NCBI GenBank assembly: GCA_963921935.1
Contig: OY998177.1
Location: 23,645,926 to 23,709,925 of the forward strand
DNA from: Galeruca laticollis
Lineage: Eukaryota > Arthropoda > Insecta > Coleoptera > Chrysomelidae
DNA: 64,000 bases
Direction: 5' to 3'
In this document: piece after piece, positions 34,906 through 46,467 of the stretch
Layout: every line of letters starts with the position of its first letter
How positions within the stretch are numbered: position 1 is the stretch's first letter
Position numbers and translations under genes: made by a program
Notes under the pieces: model-generated
The model's input: the letters and a program-made list of their open reading frames with translations, nothing else
Told to the model about the DNA's origin: nothing
Database searches by the model: none

Positions 34906-35341
34906 ATGTAGTAGGAGGACAGCTCGATGGACGTATACGTTATTTTTCAATATAATAGACATATGTACATTGAATGCTTATGTCATTTATATGGAGAACA
35001 ATCCCATTAGGAAGAAAAAGAACTATGCCCGGCGACGTCTCTTCTTACTGCAACTGAGTGATGACTTGGCTCTAACTAATATGGAAAAAAGAGCACCATA
35101 TAGGAACCATGAGAAGCACACAAAGGTGACTCTACGAGACTGTGGGATAGCAGAATACAGTGCCACAAAAGCTGCTGGAGAACCAGCGAACCAAAATAGA
35201 AAAAGGACAAGATGTTTCCAGTGTCCCAGAAGATGTGACAAAAAAGTGAACACTAGATGCGATAATTGCAAACAATTTGTATGTCAAAATCATAGAATAA
35301 GCAAACCAAATATTGTATGTACTCAATGCGCATCGGCTTAA
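34906..35341 (+). pseudogene. piggyBac transposase copy 1, piece 3 (C-terminus with Cys-rich domain)
   Basis: Immediately after the LINE the frame resumes with CSRRTARWTY, then TLNAYVIYMENNP, RRLFLLQLSDDLALTNM, and the C-terminal cross-brace Cys/His domain that binds the transposon ends: CFQCPRRCDKKVNTRCDNC, then FVCQNH and CTQCASA. This domain appears complete and the stop at 35341 is at the usual place. The ATG at 34970 is internal to the full-length protein, not a real start. Confidence 0.9.
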
Positions 35342-36731
35342 ATAGTTTTTTAATTATTAATGAACATAATGAATTATTCCTGATTTTTGGTAACTTTTTA
35401 TTCTCTCTCCTAATATTTGTTATATTTTGAATATATTTTTTATTTTCTTCCCCAGAATATTCAATAAAGTTTCATTGAATGTCTATAGTATAATTTTGTT
35501 TTTCCATAAAGCTATTTGATTTAAACATTGAATTAAACTAAATTAAAATAATATTTTTAGCTGGGGTCTCTGAAGGACCCCGCATGGGTGTTTACAATAT
35601 TGACAATATTATTAAACGTTACAGATTAATCGGGATTTTGCGAGTTTGAGGAAATTCTGTTTACATCATTTAATAACAATAGTTATCGTCGTAAATTTGA
35701 AGGCGATTAGGTAGCTCTCGAAGGCTACTCAGCGGACGGTAAGGCATGGCTACCGGATCGTCTCGTGTTTCTAAGTCTAGATTTTTTGTTGAAATTTTGT
35801 TTACTTATATTAGACGTTTACATTGTATTGTAATTTTTCAAATTTCTTAGTTGATGTATTGCCGTTGTTGAGTTTACAATCTTAATTGAAAATCCCAATA
35901 AAAGCTTTGAAATCGAAAGAAGCATACCACCGGTACTGACAAAATGCATTAATCTATTCATATTTACCAAACTTAAACAAAACTAACAACATTTACTTTT
36001 GGCACCTCCATTCGAAAATAACATGTCGGTGTTGTTTTCCACGGCCACGCCGGTGGGTTGGTCGTGAAGAAAGAGGACAGCGGTGGAGAGCGGGGTACCT
36101 CTCAAAACATACAATTAGCAGTGATTAGAAACATTCTACTTGCCAACTACCGAAATACCCGTCAATTATTATAATTACTTGAATACACATATTCTAACGT
36201 TAACTTGTTTGGGATGTTGCTCTTCCATGACTGCATATATTTTACTTTAATATACATGAATGATCCCATTAGTATGTTCGAAGGAATTGTTAAATATTGT
36301 TCAATTTTTACACGTTCATGTGAAATCTGAACAATGTCCTTACAGTGTGACCACAAAAAAAACAGATACATTTAATATGCTACCAAAAATGATTTACTCT
36401 AATAGGGAACATTTAAAACAAAGGTAATAGTCATTTATACTACAATGGATGTAAGTGACATCTACTAGTCGAGGACGATTTTGCGCCCCAGCGATGGCGA
36501 GAGTTGGCAATAAAGTTCGAGACTAGTGAATGAACTTACATCCCGTGAAGTATTTTCTCCTCTCTGTTCAATTTATTCTTGAATTTTTATTAATTCAATT
36601 CGATAGCTTTCCCATGAAATTATGAAGACAGCTCGAATCGATTTCTATAGCGTCATAAGCTTTTTTCTTTTATCAAGAACGTCAAGCTGTCAGTTTATTT
36701 ACAAAAATTAAGATAAATTGAAGTTATTGAT
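35342..36731. other. piggyBac 3' flank and non-coding sequence
   Basis: No coding similarity. A short hairpin, GGGGTCTCTGAAGGACCCC at 35564-35582, may belong to the piggyBac 3' end, but I could not identify a TTAA-bounded terminus. The remainder is AT-rich with no repeat I can define. Confidence 0.5.
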
Positions 36732-37075
36732 ATGTCTAATAGCCAAATGGATATAGAGGAATCATCAGCAAATATCGGTTATCTATCGCTGCTACCAGAA
36801 AAATCTAGGAAGAGGTACGAAGCAACGTATCAATACTTCCAGAAATTGTGCCATACGAAGAGTGCTACTGTCGCATCAGAAACTGTGTTTTTGGCGTACT
36901 TTCACCAAATATCTGCTGTTGTAAAAGCTCCATCAAGCTTATGGCGGTAATATTCCATGTTGAAGTCCACCCTTTTCATGGAGGAAAACATAGATGTTTC
37001 CAAGTATCCGAAACTTCCAGCATTTTTAAAAAGATGAAATGAAGGGTATAAACTCAAAAAATCTAATTTGTTTGA
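36732..37075 (+). pseudogene. Crypton-type tyrosine recombinase, N-terminal fragment (copy 2)
   Basis: From the ATG at 36732 the frame reads LSLLPEKSRKRYEATYQYF, then FLAYFHQISAVVKAPSSLW. After a stop it continues YSMLKSTLFMEENIDVSKYP, LPAFLKR and GYKLKKSNLF. It aligns residue by residue with the N-terminal DNA-binding region of the copy at 579-1624 (LLAYF, YSMLKSTL, KK). It ends before the catalytic core, so only the core-binding part survives. Confidence 0.75.
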
Positions 37076-37223
37076 CAGGTGAGATGTTAGCTTTGCGTTG
37101 TGGATGAAATGAGAAACTAAAAGTATCTCCAATGTTTGCAGTTGAAACTTAATGAATATATGGCGTTTCTTACGTAAATAAGATACACTTTTTATATGGC
37201 ATAAATTATTAACCCAAAGCGTG

Positions 37224-37323
37224 TTAACCCTTAACAGTAGTACCGTTTTTTAATCTATTGTGCGAAGTATGTGTCTCACAGACACGCAATTTAAAAACGA
37301 ACGGTTTTAAGGATTAAAATTAA
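37224..37323. mobile_element. Possible piggyBac-type MITE, 100 bp
   Basis: TTAA at 37224-37227 and 37320-37323 flank a 100-bp imperfect inverted repeat. The left arm contains TACCGTTTTTTAA and the right arm TTAAAAACGAACGG, with GTCTCACAGAC at the centre. TTAA target sites and ends of this form fit piggyBac-derived MITEs. The arms are imperfect, so this is tentative. Confidence 0.45.
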
Positions 37324-37329
37324 CTTTTC

Positions 37330-37860
37330 CGCATTTCTGCACTCCGGAGGCTGTATCATGCAAACAAACCGAAATTTCTCCAAATATGTAGTACATATGG
37401 ACTTAAAGGACCCATTGTACTGACTCTGATGAGCTGAAAATCAATAGGGTTCATCTGTGAGATGCCTTGAACAATTTCCAGTCATAGAATTGGTCACTTG
37501 TATACACTCCGGGGTCTGTATCGTGCTAACAAACCGAAATTTCTCCATAAAATGACGGAAAATTTGGTTCTTCAGGTACCATAGCAATCGTTTTACTGGC
37601 TCTGGTGAGCTGAAAATCAATTGATTTCAACTGTGAGATGCCCCGAACATTACCCAATCATAAAATTGGTGACTTTGTGCACCCCTTAGGCTGTATCTTG
37701 TAAACAAGACATATTACAAAAGTGGCCGACGACAACGATGACGACATATACACAGGATTTTTTTGAACCTTTTTCCCTTGTTTTTCTCATTTATAATCGT
37801 GAAATTCCATTTTTTTTGGGATATACCAACTCGCATTGTAGATAGGGTTGGCGGAGAGTA
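37330..37860 (+). mobile_element. Satellite-bearing repeat family, cluster 2
   Basis: Monomers start at the marker CTGTATC(A/G)TG at 37351 and 37516 (165-bp period), and a final partial marker lies at 37691. The GACGACAACGATGACGAC microsatellite (about 37725) and the conserved tail follow, ending TAGATAGGGTTGGCGGAGAG near 37856. The arrangement is identical to the cluster at 62405-62830 and to the reverse-oriented cluster at 1640-1972. Confidence 0.8.
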
Positions 37861-38340
37861 AAAAAGGCATATGTAAAATATTTAAAAAAAATGGTTATAA
37901 TATTTATGTCCAACGGTTTATTGCTTATAATACATAATAAATCAAAACATACAAGTCATCATGCTGAAACATGCAAGGCCAACCCGGTCTGTCCCTCCTG
38001 TGGAGCATCGGACCACAAACCCAACAATAGTACTTAGGCAAATGACCCCCTCTGCAAAAATTGCGGTGGCTCGCACTCCGTCTACCATCCCCGGTGTCCA
38101 AGGCGGTTGGAAACACCAAAAACAACCCCAAGAAATCGCCCCCATTACCCTCGAAAAACCACACACCCTATACGACCTTCCTACAGAGACTAAAATCTTG
38201 ATCGAGATTTTAGCGACAACCATCATGAACGCAGTCTCGACAGCCTGTGGCATGGAGGCCGATACCCTAACTCACCTCGCCCCCTCTTTTTACGGTTACA
38301 ACTGTACCGTCTCTTTATAATCCGCCAGAAAAGATAGTTG

Positions 38341-40112
38341 TACAGGCTATACGTCCGCACCCGAGATCTTGCTGTCAAGATACAATGGAACCGTTTAAAC
38401 ACCCATGTTCGGTACGAAATCAATGCTGCTGAAAAGCAGAGAGAATGGAGGGCCGATACAGCCGTACTGGACTTCAGACAAAAGCGCGTGTTTTGGCAAA
38501 AATTCTACCGCCTTGTCGGCTTCAAGAAGAAGGTACAATCACATCTCTAAGTGCAAGGACAGAAGATCTACACCCCTAAAGACAAAGCCACCGCCTTTAA
38601 AAATAACCTACAAACTGTCTCCACACCACCTGACAATCCAAGATTTCTCAGGGACTTTGTCACCGCAACAGACCTCCTAACTCGCAACAGACCTCCTCAC
38701 CCGCAACATAACCTGAAGCCCACCGTCCATATTCCACTAAATGAGAGCTCTCCGCTTCTTACACCCTTCATAATCGAAGGAGTTCAGCAGACGTCCCGAG
38801 AGGGGAGAAACAGTGCCCCTGGGTACGATGGAATTTCGAGAAAGGCACTTCAAAACGAGCCAGAAGAGGTTTTTCCTCTGCTCTGCACCCTGTTGAACGC
38901 CTGCTTGGCATACTCTTACTTCCGTCGTTCTTGGAAATCAGCCAACGTAGTTCTCATCCCCAAACCCGACAAAAACCCTACAAAGCCTGAATCCTACCGC
39001 CCAATTTCATTAGCGTCCTAGGTGAAAACTTTGAACGTTTGTTAAATGAAGAATCTGGGACTTCTGTAAAGAAAATAATATAATTCCAGCATTTCAATTC
39101 GGATTCAGGCCAGGCCACTTTTGTCAGAACGCCACCACCAACTTTCAAACCATCGTCACCCGCCACCCGCGCTTTAAACCAACAACGCTGTTCAGCCGCC
39201 ATTTTCATGGACGTTCAAAAAGCTTTCGATCAAGTCTGGCACGCCGGACTAGTGAGAATGTTACTGAGCATCCAATTGCCAAATCAAATTGTAAAATTAT
39301 TATATTCCTACTTCACACACCGATCAATCAGTGTCAACGTTGGTTAAAGCCTATCCGACTTATTTATAACCCAAATAGGCGTTTCGCAAGGATCAATACT
39401 CGCTCCGCTATTATACATAATTTATACACCAGAACCATTACACCCCCTGATTAATATCCAATTATATGCGGACGATACCGCATTAACCATTTCCGCCAGA
39501 GACATTCGATCCCAAAATCTACTGACCCAATCTTCAAATTGGTGCAGGAAGTGGAGGGTGACTATCAATATTCAGAAAACCCAAGCTATCGTGTTTAAAC
39601 ACCCTTCCACCATGAGCGAACGACTTCTACCAATAAACTTTCGCCTTGTGCTTAGGGGAGAACAACTCGAAATTGGCAGGGAAGCCGTTTATTTAGGAGT
39701 GAGATTTACTCACACTCTGAACTTGATGGCCGACCTAACAGATACACTAAATAAAGTCCGACGACGAGTTAATCTTCTTAAGGCACTCGGCGGAAGCTTC
39801 GGACGAACTCACCCAACCACCTTACTTCATACGTATAAGACATATATCCGCCTTATAATCGACTATAGAGCAAACGTCTATTGCACCCTTCCCGACCACC
39901 TCGTAAAAAAGCTTCGATCTTGTGAGCAGTCGATTCTCAGATACTGCCAATACAAGGCACCCTACTCACCCAGCAATATCGATATCAATATCGAGATCGA
40001 GCCCATTCCGTCCCGTCTGAACAACTTACAAGCCCGATACATTAGTCGCACCATCGAATCGGGCTACGAAATCTCGAAAAACGCTCTCCACACACCGTGG
40101 ATCACTAACTGA
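38341..40112 (+). pseudogene. Jockey-like reverse transcriptase of the CT-tailed LINE
   Basis: Linker sequence (KIQWNRLNTHVRYEINAAEK) is followed by RT motifs: NSAPGYDGISRKALQN, VVLIPKPDKNPTKPESYRP, PISLAS (then frameshift), MDVQKAFDQVWH (motif A Asp), IGVSQGSILAPLLY (motif B) and LYADDTALTI (motif C near 39465). The thumb region (YLGVRFTHTLNL; LIIDYRANVY) is open to the stop at 40112. Breaks lie near 38550, 39020 and 39346. Composition is C-rich compared with the surrounding DNA, as in copy 2, which is a lineage trait. Confidence 0.87.
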
Positions 40113-40909
40113 TGGCCTCTTGGCAGAAAACCCAAGAGGAAGCTCCCATTTCCTCCAGTACGCTACTAGCCACGGCTTACGACGACCTCCCCGACGTATA
40201 CATCGACTACCTAGACCAATCCCCAATTTCAATCCGATAAACAGACATTGCAATTCCTCACAATAATCTTCTATATCTTTCTTACACATATTTTCTATCT
40301 AGAGTATCCACACAATTCCCTATCTTTCAAATCATATTCAATAACTGTCACACATCTTACAAATTTCAATTAGTCAACACTTCTGACAAACCCATATTCT
40401 AACCGCCACCACCCACCAGACGGCGTTACAGTTTTTTTGCGATTTTCCTGTAGCATAGTGAATTTATTTACTAGCCAAATGGACCGACGAATCAATCGAC
40501 GTAGGGAGCAAATGCAGCCGAGCTGTACCCGCCCCCATTTGCTTGATGATGGTGATTGTTTTTTTCAAAAAAAAATGAATAAAAATCCAAGAAAAAATCA
40601 AATAGAATAAAAAAACCGAGAATGCTCTTCCTCCGGAACACTTTCTAGCGGTAATCCCGCTCCAAAGCCTCAATTTCACACCTTTTAACATCCTTTTTAG
40701 TCACTTTCTCAAAATTCCCAGACACCTTCAAGCAGGCCAATTTTCAGCTAACCACCCAATTCACCACACTCAATATACGAATGCGCACTACAACCCCCAA
40801 AATACCCCAACCCAGCCCTGCAGAGGATACTAATCCTACATCAGGGCAACCAACCAAAACAGACATTCCAACATCTAACGAAACCCATTTCAACACAAAC
40901 TTTGTTCGA

Positions 40910-40912
<3 letters not shown>

Positions 40913-40976
<64 letters not shown>
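40913..40976 (+). repeat. (CT)n microsatellite, LINE tail
   Basis: 64 bp of uninterrupted CT dinucleotide following TTCGAATTT. In the second copy the corresponding place (62380-62404) is a shorter, interrupted CT tract. The open frames through it on both strands are artefacts of the repeat. Confidence 0.9.
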
Positions 40977-40980
<4 letters not shown>

Positions 40981-41623
40981 ACAGTTTATGCCAAATATGA
41001 AATTGACGATGATAATAAATATCGAAATAATTGTCATATTTATCAGAATTTTCAACATGTTTTTCAATATTTTGTGGAATTATCTAGAAACAGTAAGTTT
41101 CATTCGAAACAGTATTACATGTTTTGAGTTAAAACTTCATAATTTGAAATAATAATTCTACTGTTAAATTAATTCCAATTAGTAATGAATATAGAAGGGG
41201 ACATTAATCAACCATTTAACGTTTCATAATGTTTCATAATGTGTACAAATACAGTCTTTGTATTGTATACGAAGTGGCGAAATTGTGAACATTACTAAGG
41301 CAATCAGTGGTTTAACAGTCGCACCACGAAAGGGGGGCTCAGGCATTGACACCAGACCACAGTTTATTTTTCGTCTATTTTTACTTTCGATCTAAAAATC
41401 TTTCAATACTTTTATTTTACATGTCTTTTCAGCCCATAGACACCCGATTTGACCGAATCTGTAAAATATTTGACTTCGCCGAACGTCTTTAGGACGGATA
41501 GTATGACCGACAGGCCTACGTCTTCGCAATATCGATATGTCCGACTCTTTGCGAATATTATTTCAGTTGCTGTGGAGTACAGTGTTGTGTTGACAATATT
41601 ATTTTTTAATCTGTCATATTCTC

Positions 41624-42910
41624 ATTTTGAAATAAGTGGACGCTATTTGACAGATGGCGAATTAGAAGAAGCTCTTTATGAAAATGAGAATGTTTTGAGT
41701 AGGGATTATATAGACAGAGTCTTGCAAAGCTCAGATGAAGAGTCTGATGTGGATCAAGGTGAACAGTGGAACTAGTCTTTCCAAAAGACAGAATATAAAT
41801 GGATGGAAGAAGAATCAGCTGACGAAAGCAGTGGTTCGGACGAATATAATGGTAAAATACAATCATATATTTTCAAACGCGACCATCAGTATTTTTGTTG
41901 TTTACTCAGATACTACTGTGAGACGTCATGCATCGACCTGAATCTATAATAAATTAAAGCAATTCTGACATTATTTCTGTATCGGGTATTTCTTGAAAGC
42001 CTGCTTCTATTCCTTAACGAAGACAAATCGCTGCCAACATAATGAAGGAAGCCCCGGTTCAAAAAATTGATTAAATCATAAAACGCCACTTATTCCATTT
42101 CTTTTTCGATGATGACACCATTGACTTCATTTTGCAACATTTGAATCATAAGCCTGATCATGGAAAAAAACAGTCCAAATTCTTCTTTCATACAAAAATC
42201 AACAAGTTTTGAAAGAGACGAAATCTCAGGCTACATAGGTTTCGTGATAACAGTAGGCGCTCGTAAGCAAAATTAGGATCTCATTATCGACTTATTCAAG
42301 GAAGGGAATTTGCCAATTAAAAGAGCTACATTTTCACACTATCGTTTCCAATTGCTTCTGAAATGTATGAGATTTGATGATCAAACAACTCGAGGTATTC
42401 GAAAAGAATATGATAACTTTTCTGCAGCAACTTGTGGAAACGTGTCAGGCTAAATTCCAGGCTTTTTGGCTCATTCAGATTCAGTTGTGATAGACGAAAA
42501 GCTCATAACATTCCATGACAGATCCAAATTTCGTTTATACGTTACTACGAAACCTGGTAAATCCAGAATTGAAGCTTATTTGGTCTGTGTCTCAGAAAAT
42601 TACTATTTCTTTGCTGCGGAACCATACGCAGGAAAGTGATCAATCAGCCCTAAGATTACAATAGTGGCTCAGAGGTTGTAAAACGTCTTGTCCTACCAGA
42701 AAAATTACAAAATAGAGGGCACAACATCACAATGTGTCGAAAATGTATTACTGACCAACTACAAATGCTTTGTTAGAACAAAATCTAACTATCTTGGAAA
42801 CAATAATGAGTATCTAATAGTAATGATGTCTCAGCTGAAATAGGGTCGCAGTCTTTGAATCGCGCGTTTCCTGGTACTATTCGTTTTTCCTTTACGGGCC
42901 GTGAAACACT
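41624..42910 (+). pseudogene. piggyBac transposase copy 2, N-terminal and core part
   Basis: An acidic N-terminus (YLTDGELEEALYENENVL; LQSSDEESDVDQGEQW) runs to about 41775. After stops, the core reads SGYIGFVITVGARKQN, LIIDLFKEGNLPI, LLLKCMRFDDQTTRGIRK, VVIDEKLITFHDRSKFRLY (first catalytic Asp block, near 42490), and EAYLVCVSENYYFFAAEPY. The second Asp region (TMxxxFTDYQL) is garbled near 42740. Many frame changes occur. This is a different lineage from the piggyBac at 27071-35341. A matching C-terminus lies 5.3 kb downstream at 48225-48620. Confidence 0.85.
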
Positions 42911-43568
42911 TATTTAATAATTATTGTTGGTCCTTCAATTATAATCATTATGTGACCCTTTATCTGTGGTTGAATAGAGCTTGAATTTAAAACACACATA
43001 TATTTTGGATGACAATACACATGTTCAGTTTTATAAAGAAAACATGTAAATTGGCGGATTTTCTAACCTATAAACTCAACTTTTCCCATGTATGACTCAA
43101 AAGTAGAATCTAGAGGTTTCTAGTAACTTTGATTCTGGATCTTTGGTAATAAATTCAAAATGACCGAACCAAATTGGTGAATTTTGATATATTTATGAAC
43201 ATAATATATGCCTTGAACTTGGGATGTAGGTGTTTTTACGGATGCTAATTAAGAATCTTATGTCATAATTTAGAAGTACTAAATATTGAAGGCAAAATAA
43301 TTATGGCGGGTTTTCTTATTTATGAACCGATTTGCCTCAAATTTGAGATTCAATCAAAAACTTCATATTATTGATAAGCGGATTTCCTCTTTGCTCACCA
43401 TTATAATGTGCATGATAACTAAAGCTCCAGGCATTGAACAAAAAAATAACCACTAAGAAATACGGTGTTAAAACTACATACTTGCATTTGATATTAAAAG
43501 AACAGTAGCGTATATCCACATACGCATTGAACTTTTAAAAATTATCAGTAATAATATAACAAGAGAGT
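42911..43568. other. No gene recognised
   Basis: AT-rich sequence; two loosely similar blocks (GGCGGATTTTCTAACC near 43053 and GGCGGGTTTTCTTATT near 43303) hint at an old tandem duplication with about 250-bp spacing. Confidence 0.45.
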
Positions 43569-43720
43569 GAGAATAAATTGAAAATAATTTGACAGATTTT
43601 TTGAAAACTTGTTGCTAGGCAATAGTCACGAGAGCCCGCAGGGCTCGAGTGGCTAGTTCCAAATGGCAACAAATTTGAACAAAATCTGTCAATTAATTTT
43701 CTTATTTATGGAACTCGCGA
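43569..43720. repeat. Palindromic MITE-like foldback, 150 bp
   Basis: Outer arms GAATAAATTGAAAATAATTT (43571 onward) and the reverse complement near 43700-43720 share TTGACAGATTTT. The centre is GAGAGCCCGCAGGGCTC. There is no coding capacity. It has the form of a small foldback MITE. Confidence 0.65.
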
Positions 43721-44469
43721 GTTATATTTGACTAGATTATTTTTTAATTCACAAATTAAATTAAATTAAATTGTCTCCATATAGACTGATTACTTATTAG
43801 AGTATTTTTCGACGTAGTTTCTAAAATCTTTGTTGTTATTTCTGCATCAGAAAAGGTACTAAACCGATCATTTTCACCCATTTTATATATCGCGTTGACA
43901 CAATCAGGTAATTATTTTGACAACTATCTGACACTTGGTAGGCAAATAAAAGCCACAGTGATTATTCCCGAGAATAATCACAAGAGATTTATTCCCACTA
44001 TAATAATGACATAATTGGCTGAAACTTACCCTTGTGACAAATAGAGAAGCATTTCATTGGTTTTAAGAATCGTCAAAAAGTAATCATAGATATTAAAAAA
44101 ATAAGGATTAATTAATTTTCTTAAAACATCCATATTAGATCAGTAAGTAAAGAGAGGTTAATGATATTTTGGTAACGTTTTCTCTTATGAAGTTTCAGTT
44201 TTAACGTTTTAAATTCTATTATTAGTTTAAGTATAGCCTATTAAAATGGTTTTTATCAAACATTTGTGTTAGGAAAGGAAGGGGACGATAGAAGTGAAAA
44301 TGTAATAGAATATACAATGAAATCTATTTCATATTTTTGTATAAGTATATAAACTTACTGAAGGTTAGCTAATCTACGTGAATATCTAATTTTGTCATCT
44401 ATTTGATCATAGTTTCTTACATGATTCGCGATTACAATTCGCAAGTTCTCATATTTTATTTTTTTTTCC
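43721..44469. other. No gene recognised
   Basis: AT-rich non-coding DNA between the foldback and the MULE C-terminal fragment; I see no repeats or coding similarity. Confidence 0.55.
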
Positions 44470-44862
44470 TTAATTATCAGTAATAATACGTTTGCTAATA
44501 ATAATCAGTGACAGGCTGAATATTTTTTGCAGTCCATCAAATAAAAACCACATACTGGAATGGCTACTATTAAATAATGAATTTAGTGCGTTATGAAAGT
44601 CTTCACATGAATTTGTGGTTTTAGGAGATTTTTCCAAAGCTGCTTCGTAATGATTCCACATTTTGATTGAAAATTGTTGTCCACCCCTACGGCCTTGGAT
44701 ATACGTAGAACAAAAATTATGTAAGAACTTCATTCTACCTATCTTCGTCGGGATATGTATCGGCAAGTTGAAATTCTTCTTAAAATAATTTGGCATATGT
44801 GAAAGTAACATCATTTTAACTCAGCGTGTGGAAAAGCATTGGCAACAGCGTTCATACATGCA
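44470..44862 (-). pseudogene. MULE transposase copy 1, C-terminal part
   Basis: Minus strand. It begins with NAVANAFPHAELK and YFHICQIILRR (the C/H pair following the second catalytic region) and continues to GRRGGQQFSIKMWNHYEA, LEKSPKTTNSCEDFHNALNS and SSMWFLFDGLQK. The last three are the characteristic C-terminal block of animal FLYWCH-type Mutator-like transposases (usual form NNAVEGFHN; here NSCEDFHN). The N-terminal part lies at 46468-47030 across an inserted element. Confidence 0.82.
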
Positions 44863-45165
44863 TTTTCCTACGACCACTTAGGAAAGTAACACATATCGCA
44901 CTCTCTGCTCCCATGGAAAGGGACCTTTATTCTCACGCGTGCCGACAGTTACTTTCAGCACTAGTGCGGAAAGTAATTCCGCACTAGTGCGGAAAGTAAC
45001 TTTTTATGCTGCCACTTTAGAAAATGCGTTTTTCCGGTAATTTTTTAACTCGGAAAGTGCGTCGTTTCCGGTCTAGATTGCAAAATTGACTTAACTGCTC
45101 GGCAAAATACGTACTTTCCCGAGCTCTTATGTCAAAATGTTCATTAAATTCAAAATACCAGATAG

Positions 45166-45310
45166 GGCAACGATGATGAACTTTTGAAGTGGCTGGGAAT
45201 CGAGGATGAACTTTTTTTTAATGTGGCTGGGCATCGAGGATGGACTTTTATGACGGTTGGCTAGGCATCGAGAACGGACATTGATGAAACTTGGGCTAGG
45301 CAATAAATAT
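45166..45310. repeat. Short tandem repeat, about 48-bp unit, about 3 copies
   Basis: Units built around GTGGCTGGGCATCGAGGATG followed by GACTTT recur with about 45-50 bp spacing from 45170 to 45310, each copy diverged from the next. Confidence 0.65.
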
Positions 45311-45678
45311 TCTGTTCCTATATTATTGTCAAATTATTGGTGGCGGCACAAAAAATATAGTACGCACCACATTCGGAAAGTATATTTACAGGACTCGCAT
45401 GCTTTCAGAGCTCCGCCTTCAGAGTCGCCCTGAAACTTGCATGCTCGCCCTGTAAAGTATATAATTCAATTTGTTCCCCAGCTGTATGTAATAAGTACTT
45501 ACTTTTGTCATTTTTTCGAATAAACATTAATTATAGTTACTGTGAAAGTAATTGTAAATACATGTGCACTGTTTATAGAAACAATATTCTATCATATACT
45601 GTCACAAATAAAACGTGAGATTAGTCAGGTCACTCAAAATACACGATCTGATAAATACATATTGTTCAATACAATCGG

Positions 45679-45937
45679 TGGTCGTAGGAAAAATATTGTA
45701 CATTACTTGTGCGAGAGTGACTTGTCACTCTCGTGGAATTGTCGTACTCGGATTACGCCTCGTGCTACAATATTTCCCACTCGTGTGAAAAGTGTCACTT
45801 TCCGCACTCGTAATGTAATATACTATTTCAAAATCGTCTATAGTATATAACGTAACGAGTGCGGAAAGTGACATTTTTCACACGAGTGTGGAAAATCACT
45901 TCCGCACAAGTTATGTACACTATTTTTCCTACGACCA
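45679..45937. mobile_element. 259-bp MITE nested in the 1.6-kb element
   Basis: The terminal inverted repeat TGGTCGTAGGAAAAATA (45679) pairs with TATTTTTCCTACGACCA (ending 45937) and extends inward through GTACAT.ACTTGTGCG. The interior is largely self-complementary as well, with GTGTCACTTTCCGCACTCG and its reverse. It shares the TCCTACGACC terminal motif with the outer element but in the opposite sense. Confidence 0.78.
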
Positions 45938-46467
45938 CGCGATATACTTTTACCGAGTCAGGCATGTACAATCTTGCGTTTTTATGTAGATGTGAGAGGT
46001 TTTATATATGTGTATTTATAATTACTTTATATAGTTTTGATTAATTACCTTTGAAAGTGGTCCAGAAATTTTTTATTTTTATGCTATGACAGAGAGTGCC
46101 TTCATAAAAAAGTTAGAATAAATATTGGTACACAAAAAATTACGAAAATTTATTTTAACAACTTACAACAATATTGGAAACAGAACACCAGAAATGAAAC
46201 TGTTTTTGTTACATAAATACATTCAGAATTAATTATTTATTTGAATCACTGTAAAAATTAAAAGTAAAATTATTATATGGATAAATCAACTTAGGAAATA
46301 CGCATTTGACATATACATAAATTTGCGGGGTAAATAGACTAGCATTTCAACATTCAATTTGACAGCTTTTTTATCCGTACACGTATGGATAAGTTTTTTT
46401 CCGTACGCGTAGGAATAAAGGCCACTTTCCATAGAACTAGACACTTTCCTATGCGGTCGTAGGAAAA

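Larger units (their letters stand above)
37955..40976 (+). mobile_element. CT-tailed Jockey-like LINE, copy 1 (5'-truncated)
   Basis: Starts inside ORF1 zinc knuckles (CKANPVCPSCGASDHKPN; CKNCGGSHSVYHPRC) and continues into ORF2 after an internal deletion that removed the endonuclease. The 3' UTR (40113-40912) shares blocks with the copy at 60006-62404: GAATTTATT...ACTAGCCAAATGG near 40470 and CCCTGCAGAGGA near 40825. The element ends in 64 bp of pure CT repeat (40913-40976). A CT tract follows the same 3' sequence in the other copy, so I take it as this family's own tail. Confidence 0.75.
44863..46467. mobile_element. 1.6-kb non-autonomous terminal-inverted-repeat element inside the MULE
   Basis: The ends are inverted repeats over about 80 bp: TTTTCCTACGACC then AGGAAAGT, ATGGAAAG, CCTTTATTC and ACGCGT, in the same order when read inward from 44863 and from 46467. 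The interior has no recognisable gene. It includes repeated GCACTAGTGCGGAAAGTAA blocks (44959-45001), a tandem array at 45166-45310 and a complete smaller element at 45679-45937. Its removal reconnects the two parts of the MULE transposase. Confidence 0.72.

Noticed and set aside
40744..41152. Open frames on both strands through the CT microsatellite
   Set aside because: They encode Arg-Glu or Leu-Ser repeats dictated by the dinucleotide repeat and have no other support.
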